Source of the DNA: Aminipila sp047974845
GTDB taxonomy: Bacteria > Bacillota > Clostridia > Peptostreptococcales > Anaerovoracaceae
Assembly (NCBI GenBank): GCA_047974845.1
Contig: JBKECQ010000007.1
Span: 1-22,967 of the forward strand
Reading direction: 5' to 3'
DNA: 22,967 nucleotides
Within the stretch, counting starts at the first letter, position 1, and the number at the start of each line of letters is the position of its first letter. Shown here in pieces: positions 7,972-14,367 of the stretch. A program made the position numbers and the translations under genes. A model generated the notes under the pieces. It worked only from the letters and a program-made list of their open reading frames with translations. It made no database searches and was not told the origin of the DNA.

Positions 7972-9342
7972 CTATCTCCTGCCTAAAAATCCCATTCGGT
8001 TGTTGTTTGTTAATTTCTCCAAGTCCGAAAGTTCTGACAAAAGACAAAGAATAATAACCTTGTCATCTTCTAAAATTTTTGTTTCTCCTGAAGGAATAAT
8101 AACCTCCACTCCTCGATGAATTGCTGCGATAAGCACGCCTTCCGGAAGTCTTAGGTTCTTAAGCGGAACACCCACTAAAGGCATTTGTTTACTTGCTATA
8201 ATCTCCATAATTTCAGCTTGTCCTTGGATTAGCTGTGAAGATATGACCTTTTTAGAACCTTGAATAAAACGTAGGATACTTGCAGATGTAATGTTTAGTG
8301 GGTTTAATGCCATATCAATACCCATTTTTTCTATTAAATCTACATAGCTTTCCCTACTAACCTTTGCTATTACATCTTCAATATTATGCTGTTTTGCCAT
8401 TAATGCCAAAAGAAGATTTTCCTCGTCAAAGCCTGTTGCAGTTACAACTGCATCCATATCGTTTAGATTTTCTTCTTCTAATAAATTAATATCTGTAGCA
8501 TCACCGTGTAAAATCATAACATCATCCAGATGTGTAGATAGATAATGACAACGGGATTTATCACGTTCGATTATTTTTACATGAATTCCAAAGGCTGAAA
8601 GTTTTTTTGCTAGGTATAGTCCTGTTTTTCCTCCGCCTATAATCATTACTTTTTGTAGATTAGTATATTTACCCTTTTCATGAACCTTTGATGCAAGTTT
8701 TTGAATAGGGGATTGTTCACCTATAATATAAAGGCTGTCACCACGTTGAATAGTGGTCTCTCCGTGAGGTATAATGACCTTACCACTTCTTGAGATTGCC
8801 ACCATTAACATATTCGGAAATACTAGGCCGATATTAAACATGGAAACCCCAATTAGTTGAGGCATTTTATTGGCTGGAAACTCCAATAGCGAAACTTTTC
8901 CGCTTGTAAAGATACCGTTGCTTAATGTGTATTTTTCAACTAAGTATTTATAAATCTCAACGGTAATGGCTAGGTCCGGATTAACAATATAATCAATTCC
9001 CATTGTACTTTTAATAAAATCAAGTTGATTCATATGCTCAGGGTCTCTTACTCTGGCAATTACTTTTGGACAACCTAATTGTTTTGCAAAGCTTGCTATT
9101 ACAATGTTTTTTTCATCACGGTCTGTAGCAGCAAGAAAATAATCATAACTTTGTATATTTAGTTCTTGCAAGATACTGATTTGCTTTGCATTTGCATGAA
9201 CTGACAATATATCCATATGGCTTGTAAGTTTTTGTAAAATTTCTTCATTTTTATCTATTATTGTTACTGAATGGTTGCCAACAGTCAAGGATTCTGCAAT
9301 TTTTAATCCTAATTTCCCTGCTCCGGCTATAGCTATTTTCAT
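7972..9342 (-). CDS. trkA: TrkA, NAD-binding RCK regulator of the Trk potassium transporter
   Basis: The 456-residue cytosolic protein has the tandem RCK layout of TrkA: the first Rossmann fold starts at once with IAGAGKLGLKIAESL (GxGxxG) and ends in an acidic DKNEE; the second starts near residue 230 with IIGGGKTGLYLAKKL. Each Rossmann fold is followed by a TrkA-C (RCK_C) domain, the last at about 375-445. The start was set at ATG 9342 because it is preceded by a purine-rich AGAGGG and gives the normal family N-terminus; the frame stays open upstream to 9453 but that stretch is unlike TrkA. It is first in the operon trkA-trkH-trkH. NAD(H) and adenine nucleotides bind TrkA and change channel gating. 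One TrkA would have to serve two TrkH proteins. Confidence 0.92.
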   Translation of the reverse strand: MKIAIAGAGKLGLKIAESLTVGNHSVTIIDKNEEILQKLTSHMDILSVHANAKQISILQELNIQSYDYFLAATDRDEKNIVIASFAKQLGCPKVIARVRDPEHMNQLDFIKSTMGIDYIVNPDLAITVEIYKYLVEKYTLSNGIFTSGKVSLLEFPANKMPQLIGVSMFNIGLVFPNMLMVAISRSGKVIIPHGETTIQRGDSLYIIGEQSPIQKLASKVHEKGKYTNLQKVMIIGGGKTGLYLAKKLSAFGIHVKIIERDKSRCHYLSTHLDDVMILHGDATDINLLEEENLNDMDAVVTATGFDEENLLLALMAKQHNIEDVIAKVSRESYVDLIEKMGIDMALNPLNITSASILRFIQGSKKVISSQLIQGQAEIMEIIASKQMPLVGVPLKNLRLPEGVLIAAIHRGVEVIIPSGETKILEDDKVIILCLLSELSDLEKLTNNNRMGFLGRR

Positions 9343-9390
9343 TTTTTTCCCTCTTCTATAGTATATTTTAATTATTTTTTTTATATATAT

Positions 9391-9420
9391 AACCGATAAA
9401 ATATATAAACGGTTGCGCAA
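9391..9420 (-). promoter_or_regulatory. Inverted repeats in the trkA leader
   Basis: AACCG (9391-9395) and CGGTT (9410-9414) form a 5-bp inverted repeat around 14 AT-only bases, and TTGCGCAA (9413-9420) is a perfect palindrome overlapping it. The G/C content stands out in an otherwise AT-only leader. This could be an operator or a leader stem; no known element (such as a ydaO/c-di-AMP riboswitch) is recognisable. Confidence 0.3.
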
Positions 9421-9453
9421 ATAAATGTTGAAAATTACAGTGCGTAGATCCAA

Positions 9454-9482
9454 ATAATAATAATAATTATTACCATTGTCTA
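9454..9482 (-). promoter_or_regulatory. Candidate trkA promoter
   Basis: On the minus strand TAGACA (9482-9477) lies 17 bases before TATTAT (9459-9454), a fair match to the vegetative consensus. It implies a leader of about 105 bases before trkA. Confidence 0.45.
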
Positions 9483-9519
9483 AACAGTAATAACAATTAT
9501 TGTACCACTTCTTTACATT

Positions 9520-9549
9520 TTGGCAACATAAATTTGCAAGATATATAAA
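9520..9549 (+). promoter_or_regulatory. Candidate promoter of the MBL-fold/HAD operon
   Basis: TTGGCA (9520-9525) is 18 bases before TATAAA (9544-9549). It would start transcription about 50 bases before the ATG at 9607. It lies back to back with the trkA promoter. Confidence 0.4.
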
Positions 9550-9606
9550 AATAGTCTAAAATTAATTATATTTTTATTATTAGTATGTAGTTTTTGAGGT
9601 ATAAAT

Positions 9607-10197
9607 ATGAGAATTTTTACGATTATAGGTGGAAACTTGGAGAGTAATGGATATATTATCTATAATTCTGTGGGTGGAGAGGGTTTTGTAATAGACCCTG
9701 GTTACAATGCAACAAAGTTTGCAAATAAAATTGAGGAATTAAAGCTTAATATTAAAGGCATATTATTAACGCATCATCATAATGACCATACAGGTGCAGT
9801 AGATAAGCTGAGTGCTATGCTCAGTTGCCCTATTTACCTGCATGGTGAAGAGTTAGATATGTATAAATCTAGGGTGGACATTCTTTTAGAAGACGGCATG
9901 AAATTAAGTTTAGATGGGGAAGAAATACAGGTGTTACACACACCGGGTCATACAAAAGGAAGCGTTTGCTTTCTTTCTAATAAGAGTAAACTTGTTTTTA
10001 CCGGTGACACAATTTTTAATGTGGATTTGGGGCGAACAGATTTAAAAGATGGATCGGAACGGGAAATGATTTCTTCTATTAAAAATGTTATTAATTTATG
10101 GGGAAATGATATTACTATATATCCGGGACATGGTGAATTTTGCAGTATGAAATATGTTAGGAAAAATAATAAGGAATTTTTAGATATAATAGGGTGA
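9607..10197 (+). CDS. Metallo-beta-lactamase-fold hydrolase (glyoxalase II-like, YcbL type)
   Basis: The 196-residue protein carries all metal ligands of a dinuclear glyoxalase II-type MBL enzyme: HHHNDH (H56, H58, D60, H61), HTPGHT (H115), FTGD (D134) and YPGHG (H175). It lacks the C-terminal helical substrate-binding domain of true hydroxyacylglutathione hydrolase, so it belongs to the short YcbL/Type II group that hydrolyses thioesters or related esters. The physiological substrate is unknown. The start is supported by GAGGT upstream. The stop is 5 bases before the HAD phosphatase ATG, so the two form an operon. Confidence 0.9.
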   Translation: MRIFTIIGGNLESNGYIIYNSVGGEGFVIDPGYNATKFANKIEELKLNIKGILLTHHHNDHTGAVDKLSAMLSCPIYLHGEELDMYKSRVDILLEDGMKLSLDGEEIQVLHTPGHTKGSVCFLSNKSKLVFTGDTIFNVDLGRTDLKDGSEREMISSIKNVINLWGNDITIYPGHGEFCSMKYVRKNNKEFLDIIG

Positions 10198-10202
10198 GGG
10201 TT

Positions 10203-11024
10203 ATGGCAGTAAAACTAATTGCGTTAGATTTAGACGGTACAACATTAAATAGTGATAGTGAGTTAACAAATAGAACAAAAAAAGCTTTAAATGAAGCAAT
10301 GGTAAGGGGAATTCATGTGGTAGTTGCTACAGGTAGAGTTTATTCGGCATTACCTGATGAAATAAAATCATTTAGGGGCATAGAGTATATCATTACATCA
10401 AATGGTGCAGTTATTACAGAAATTAATAATCAAGAGATAATATATGATAATTGTATAGACGAAAAAGAAATAGATGCAATATATAAATTGCTGGGCAGTC
10501 ATGATTTTATGGTTGAGATATTTATAAGGGGCAGGGCATATGTTGAAAAAAGCATTATGGATAAGCTAGAAGAAGTAGGATTATCTAAGTCTAGTGTAAA
10601 GTATATAAGGAAAACCAGGACACCATATGAAAATGTACTTAAGCTAATGATGGAAAATAGAAGTCATATTGAAAATATAAATGTTGTTTTTGGAAACCAA
10701 AAGGATAGGGAATACATGAGGGAAAAACTTTTATTGTTACCTAATGTTACTATTACAAGTTCCATGGAACATAATTTAGAAATTGGTGGAGAGACAACAA
10801 GCAAGGCTTCTGCACTATTGCACCTATGCAAAAAATTGAATGTCAGACCTGAGGAAATAATGGCTTGCGGTGATAGCCCGAATGATGAGGCAATGATAAG
10901 ATTGGCAGGCACCTCGGTGGCAATGGGAAATGCAAAGGATTCGCTTAAAAAAATTGCTAAACATATTACTGCCACCAATGATGAAGATGGAGTTGCCTTA
11001 GCAATTCAAAAATTAGCATTGTAG
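10203..11024 (+). CDS. Cof-type HAD-superfamily phosphatase
   Basis: The 273-residue cytosolic hydrolase has the motifs of Cof/class IIB HAD phosphatases: motif I LDLDGTT (nucleophile D9, acid D11), motif II in VATGR (T43), Lys201 in a SKASAL context, and motif IV GDSPNDEAM (D224, N227, D228). The cap domain sits between motifs II and III (about 85-190). These enzymes dephosphorylate small sugar phosphates or phosphorylated cofactors such as pyridoxal phosphate or FMN; the substrate cannot be read from sequence. ATG 10203 was preferred over GTG 10194, which overlaps the upstream stop, because AGGG at 10191-10194 is correctly spaced and the protein then begins in the usual way just before the first strand. 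Confidence 0.9.
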   Translation: MAVKLIALDLDGTTLNSDSELTNRTKKALNEAMVRGIHVVVATGRVYSALPDEIKSFRGIEYIITSNGAVITEINNQEIIYDNCIDEKEIDAIYKLLGSHDFMVEIFIRGRAYVEKSIMDKLEEVGLSKSSVKYIRKTRTPYENVLKLMMENRSHIENINVVFGNQKDREYMREKLLLLPNVTITSSMEHNLEIGGETTSKASALLHLCKKLNVRPEEIMACGDSPNDEAMIRLAGTSVAMGNAKDSLKKIAKHITATNDEDGVALAIQKLAL

Positions 11025-11121
11025 GATGTCTGTGAAAGTCGTATAGGTAAGTTAAATAAAAATAAAAATGCGTTATACAATAGGTCTACTAAAAATACCA
11101 TAAGGATTAAATGAAAAAAGA

Positions 11122-11168
11122 AAGCTGTTTTGCTATGTAATTAAATTTATTAGCAAAACAGCTTATTT
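11122..11168 (+). terminator. Terminator of the MBL/HAD operon
   Basis: AAGCTGTTTTGCTA (11122-11135) pairs perfectly over 14 bp with TAGCAAAACAGCTT (11151-11164), with a 15-base AT loop, followed by ATTTTATT. It lies about 100 bases past the HAD stop. The 11025-11121 stretch before it shows nothing recognisable. Confidence 0.8.
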
Positions 11169-11170
11169 TA

Positions 11171-11362
11171 TTGAAGCCTTGCCCGTATCTGTGATACGGC
11201 ACGCAAGTCTCATACAGAAATTCCCCGGCTTTAGTCGGAATGTAAACTTTCAGAGGAATTTTTCAGTTGAAGCCTTGCCCGTATCTGTGATAGGTTGCGC
11301 AAGTCTCATACAGAAATTCCACGGCTTCAGACGGAATGAAAACTTTCAGAGGAATTTTTCAG
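11171..11362 (+). repeat. Two tandem 96-bp repeats containing stem-loops
   Basis: Copy 1 is 11171-11266 and copy 2 is 11267-11362, exactly adjoining, both starting TTGAAGCCTTGCCCG and ending GGAATTTTTCAG. I count 8 differences in 96, about 92% identity, in two clusters of four. Each has a hairpin: in copy 1 CCGTATC-TGT-GATACGG (11183-11199) inside CTTGC/GCAAG (11178-11182, 11203-11207); in copy 2 the outer CTTGC/GCAAG is kept while the inner stem is weaker. A second pairing, AAATTCC with GGAATTT, spans the second half. The unit is more GC-rich than its surroundings. One frame stays open through both copies, but most differences change the amino acid and there is no ribosome binding site, so I do not call it a gene. 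It fills the 427-base gap 11025-11451 together with a terminator and a promoter. Confidence 0.92.
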
Positions 11363-11382
11363 GTCTAATAACAACAATTGTA

Positions 11383-11410
11383 TTGACAATATATTTAATA
11401 AAAGTATAAA
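11383..11410 (+). promoter_or_regulatory. Promoter of the yraN-yifB-dprA-topA-hslVU cluster
   Basis: A consensus TTGACA (11383-11388) is 16 bases before TATAAA (11405-11410), directly after the 96-bp repeats and about 40 bases before yraN. Confidence 0.65.
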
Positions 11411-11451
11411 ATATATAAAAATGTAATAAAATGTAAAACAAAGGAGGGAGC

Positions 11452-11793
11452 ATGAATCTAGGTAAAATGGGCGAAGAAATTGCAGAACGTTACTTGAAAA
11501 ATAAAGGATATGTTATATTGTGCCGTAATTTTAGGTGCAGACAGGGAGAGATAGATATAATTGCAACATTTGAAAATACCCTTGTTTTTATTGAAGTTAA
11601 AACAAGGAGTAATTTAAATTATGGACTGCCTTGTGAGTCCATAAACTCCAATAAAAAGAACCATATAAAAAGAGTTGCAATGCAGTATTTGTTTAAGGCT
11701 AAAGTTGCTTTTGACAGTCAGAGAATTGATGTAATTGAAATTTTACAAGAAAAGGGAAAACTATATATAAAGCATACAGAAAATGCTTTTTAG
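11452..11793 (+). CDS. yraN: YraN/UPF0102 family putative endonuclease
   Basis: This 113-residue protein has the small restriction-endonuclease-like fold of the YraN family. It shows the conserved N-terminal GEEIAERYLKNKGY, then the catalytic-looking motif GEIDIIA followed by LVFIEVKTR (E-D-...-ExK arrangement). The family is implicated in DNA processing or Holliday-junction-type cleavage and is often next to yifB and dprA, as here. AAAGGAGGGAGC precedes the ATG. The stop TAG overlaps the AGGAGG of yifB, so the genes are co-transcribed and coupled. The length is normal. Confidence 0.9.
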   Translation: MNLGKMGEEIAERYLKNKGYVILCRNFRCRQGEIDIIATFENTLVFIEVKTRSNLNYGLPCESINSNKKNHIKRVAMQYLFKAKVAFDSQRIDVIEILQEKGKLYIKHTENAF

Positions 11794-11806
11794 GAGGAAT
11801 TAATAA

Positions 11807-12316
11807 ATGTTATCAAGAGTGTGCACAGGTTCTTTATATGGGCTTGAGACAAAGATGGTTTATGTGGAAACCGATTTGTCTAAGGGGTTGCCCACTACTT
11901 TAATGGTTGGCTTGCCCGATGTTACTGTAAAAGAATCCAAGGAAAGAATAAGAAATGCTATTATAAATTCCGGATTTTTATTCCCTATGAAAAGAGTAAC
12001 TATTAATCTTTCACCGGCAAATACCAGAAAAGAGGGTAGTCATTTTGATTTGCCAATTGCAGTAGGTGTATTGGCGGCAATTGGGGAAATAAAGGGAGAT
12101 GAGATGGGGGAATATGCTTTTATGGGGGAACTTTCATTAAACGGAGATATTTTTAGGATTGATGGAGTTCTTCCTCTTATTATGGGATTAAAGGCTTGTG
12201 GTGTTGATAAGTTTATTATTCCTGAGGGGAATATGGGTGAAGCCGGTTTAGTTAAAAATGTAGAAATATTTCCTGTTAGAAATTTAACTGAGATAGTAAA
12301 GCACTTCAACAAATAA
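11807..12316 (+). CDS. YifB N-terminal ChlI-like domain fragment
   Basis: These 169 residues make up the whole N-terminal domain of YifB, including VGLPDVTVKESKERIRNAI, TINLSPANTRKEGSHFDLPIA and FMGELSLNGD. The start ATG has a strong AGGAGG overlapping the yraN stop. The fragment ends with KHFNK just where the linker to the AAA+ domain begins. On its own it lacks ATPase function. Confidence 0.75.
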   Translation: MLSRVCTGSLYGLETKMVYVETDLSKGLPTTLMVGLPDVTVKESKERIRNAIINSGFLFPMKRVTINLSPANTRKEGSHFDLPIAVGVLAAIGEIKGDEMGEYAFMGELSLNGDIFRIDGVLPLIMGLKACGVDKFIIPEGNMGEAGLVKNVEIFPVRNLTEIVKHFNK

Positions 12317-12349
12317 AAAACCATAAAAAAGCTAAGCTATAAAGAAAAA

Positions 12350-13345
12350 ATGGTGACAAAAATACCTTCATATAATATAGATTATTTAGATGTTGAAGGC
12401 CAAGAAAATGTAAAACGGGCGGTAACTATTGCCTGTGCGGGAGGGCATGGACTTTTACTTAGAGGAATCCCAGGAACAGGAAAATCTATGATAGCAAAAA
12501 GAATACCGACAATCATGCCTGAAATGAGTTATGAAGAGCGACTTCAGGTGACCAAGATATATAGTATAGGTGGCGAATTGTCTGCTGAAATACCTATTAT
12601 TTGTAATAGACCTTTTAGGTCACCCCATCACACAATTTCGGGAGTAGCTCTTATTGGAGGTGGAATAAAACCAAGACCGGGAGAATTATCATATGCACAC
12701 TGCGGAGTATTATTTTTAGATGAAATTGCGGAATTTAATAAAGGAAATTTAGAGATGTTGAGACAGCCCTTAGAGGATAAAAAAATAAACATTGCAAGAT
12801 CATCGGGTGTGGTGTCTTTTCCCTGTGATGTAATGCTGGTAGCTACCTCAAATCCTTGTCCATGCGGATATTTTGGAAGTGAAAATCATGACTGTACCTG
12901 TAGCCAATGGCAAATAAATAATTATAGAAGTAAAATTTCTGGTCCCCTGCTGGATAGGTTTGATTTGCACGTGGATGTACAGCCTCCAAGTTATAAAGAT
13001 ATTGAGCCTAAAACTAAAAAGGGTATTGGGTCATCTCAAATGAAGGCTATTGTTGATTTGGCAAGAAATAGGCAGAAAAATAGATATATAAAAGAAAACA
13101 TTTTTCTTAATTCACAGCTTTCTACAACCCAAATAAAAAAATATTGCAAGTTAAATAGTGAAAGCAAAGAACTTTTAGGGAATGCATTTCAAGCAATGTC
13201 ATTGAGCACCAGAGCATATCACAAAATTTTGAAAGTAGCGCGTACAATTTCAGATATGGAAGAAAGCAAGGAAATTCAAAGCAATCACGTTGCAGAAGCA
13301 TTAAGCTATAGGACAAGCTATGGAAGCAAATATAGCTTTGTTTAA
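12350..13345 (+). CDS. YifB C-terminal AAA+ ATPase fragment
   Basis: From the first ATG after the internal stop, 331 residues cover the entire AAA+ part, starting 14 residues before the domain signature DVEGQENVKRA. Upstream there is only a weak purine stretch (AAAGAAAAA), no AGGAGG, so re-initiation would be inefficient. The domain is intact to the last residue. Confidence 0.6.
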   Translation: MVTKIPSYNIDYLDVEGQENVKRAVTIACAGGHGLLLRGIPGTGKSMIAKRIPTIMPEMSYEERLQVTKIYSIGGELSAEIPIICNRPFRSPHHTISGVALIGGGIKPRPGELSYAHCGVLFLDEIAEFNKGNLEMLRQPLEDKKINIARSSGVVSFPCDVMLVATSNPCPCGYFGSENHDCTCSQWQINNYRSKISGPLLDRFDLHVDVQPPSYKDIEPKTKKGIGSSQMKAIVDLARNRQKNRYIKENIFLNSQLSTTQIKKYCKLNSESKELLGNAFQAMSLSTRAYHKILKVARTISDMEESKEIQSNHVAEALSYRTSYGSKYSFV

Positions 13346-13428
13346 ATTTTTGCAATTGTTAATAAAAAACATGAAAAGCAAACTATAGTATTTACAAATA
13401 AAGTTATCATACATAGAAAGGAATAATA

Positions 13429-14295
13429 ATGGACATTAAAAATAAGGTGGAGAAAATCTCAATTGATTCTCACCACTATCCGGAGCCGTTAAAAAATATT
13501 TATAATCCTCCCAAAGAACTTTATGCCATTGGTGAGATAAATTTATTGAAAAATGACTTAATAGCAGTAGTTGGTGCAAGAAAAGCTTCCTCATACGGTC
13601 TATGGGCCGCAAAAGAATTAGGAAAGAGATTTGCACAAAATAATGTGGTAACAGTAAGTGGTTTGGCGGCTGGAATAGATTCTATGGGACATAAGGGTGC
13701 ATTATCAGAGGGAGGCCATACAATTGCAGTCCTTGGCAGTGGTATTGATATTTGTTTTCCTGCTTTTAATAAGGGATTAATGAATGAAATTGCTAAAAAA
13801 GGGCTGATACTTTCAGAATATCCACCTGGGTATCCGGCAAGCAAATATACCTTTCCACAGAGAAACAGAATTATCAGTGGTATTTCAAAGGCCGTTGTTG
13901 TTGTTGAGGCGGGGTTAAATAGTGGTTCACTGATTACAGCTGAGAGGGCAATTGAACAAGGAAAAACGGTTTTCTGTATTCCGGGAAACATAAATAGTAT
14001 ATATTCGCTTGGTACAAATAAATTAATACAGGACGGAGCAAATATTTTAGCTGTCATAGATGACATTTTTGATATGCTCAGTATAAATAAAAAGAAAAAA
14101 AGCTATATTATAGAACAACTGGGAGAAAAAGAAAAAAAGATAATTAATGCATTAATTTCTGGGGGTGAAATTTCCATAGATTACATAGCTCAAAAGACCG
14201 ATTTGAATGTTTCAGAGGTCAATGCTTTGGTTTCTGTTTTGGAAATAAAGGGTCTTGTTTATTCGGCAATGGGGAAAATTTTTATTGCAAACTGA
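13429..14295 (+). CDS. dprA: DprA/Smf DNA-processing protein lacking the N-terminal SAM domain
   Basis: DprA binds single-stranded DNA and loads RecA on incoming DNA during transformation. The 288-residue product begins almost directly with the Rossmann-fold core: HHYPEPLKNIYNPPKELYA at about 15-33, then VVGARKAS, SGLAAGIDSMGH (the nucleotide-like loop), LGSGID, FPQRNRIISG and IPGNINS. A winged-helix DML1-like domain follows (about 225-285). The SAM-like N-terminal domain of about 60-70 residues found in many DprA proteins is missing: an in-frame TAG at 13414-13416 and the end of yifB leave no room for it. The start has AAAGGA upstream. It follows yifB and precedes topA, as smf does in B. subtilis. 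The core looks functional. Confidence 0.9.
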   Translation: MDIKNKVEKISIDSHHYPEPLKNIYNPPKELYAIGEINLLKNDLIAVVGARKASSYGLWAAKELGKRFAQNNVVTVSGLAAGIDSMGHKGALSEGGHTIAVLGSGIDICFPAFNKGLMNEIAKKGLILSEYPPGYPASKYTFPQRNRIISGISKAVVVVEAGLNSGSLITAERAIEQGKTVFCIPGNINSIYSLGTNKLIQDGANILAVIDDIFDMLSINKKKKSYIIEQLGEKEKKIINALISGGEISIDYIAQKTDLNVSEVNALVSVLEIKGLVYSAMGKIFIAN

Positions 14296-14300
14296 AAGAA

Positions 14301-14325
14301 ATACAAATATAATCATTTTTTGTAT
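14301..14325 (+). other. Small stem-loop between dprA and topA
   Basis: ATACAAA (14301-14307) pairs with TTTGTAT (14319-14325). There is no T-tract after it, so it may be a weak terminator or an mRNA end-protecting hairpin, or chance in AT-rich DNA. Confidence 0.3.
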
Positions 14326-14367
14326 AGAGCTAATAAAAGAAAAAAATTCCTTTAGGAGGATTATCAT

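Larger units (their letters stand above)
11807..13345 (+). pseudogene. YifB/ComM family Mg-chelatase-like AAA+ ATPase, split by an in-frame TAA
   Basis: Read as one frame this is a 511-residue, normal-length YifB interrupted only by TAA at 12314-12316 (codon 170). Before it lies the full N-terminal ChlI/S5-like domain; after it, in the same frame, lies the complete AAA+ module: Walker A GIPGTGKS (220-227), Walker B LFLDE (302-306), the Cys-rich loop CPCGYFG...CTC, GPLLDRFD and the C-terminal helical domain. The stop falls in the interdomain linker, in an A-rich tract. ComM, the best-studied member, is a hexameric branch-migration helicase in natural transformation. Nothing else is damaged, so this is a recent nonsense mutation, a sequence error by substitution, or a working two-part gene. 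The two open parts are listed separately below. Confidence 0.8.

Noticed and set aside
9343..9453. N-terminal extension of TrkA by 37 residues
   Set aside because: The stretch is Ile/Tyr/Lys-rich low-complexity translation of AT-rich leader DNA, unlike any TrkA, and ATG 9342 has a ribosome binding site and starts the Rossmann fold directly.
9343..9453. A c-di-AMP (ydaO) riboswitch ahead of the K+ transporter operon
   Set aside because: The leader is about 105 bases and almost purely A/T, without the conserved GC-rich helices of that riboswitch.
11251..11266. CodY-box-like TTTCAGAGGAATTTTTC in each repeat copy
   Set aside because: About four mismatches from the consensus, which is not better than expected in AT-rich DNA.
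11179..11409. Open frame of 76 codons over the two 96-bp repeats, giving a two-fold 32-residue repeat peptide
   Set aside because: There is no ribosome binding site, most differences between copies change the amino acid, and base pairing of the DNA explains the repeat better. It is probably a chance frame over a repeat whose unit is divisible by three.
12310..12350. A homopolymer sequencing frameshift as the cause of the yifB split
   Set aside because: The frame is identical before and after the stop, so one indel would not restore the gene. Two compensating indels in the A-rich tract are possible but less simple than one substitution.
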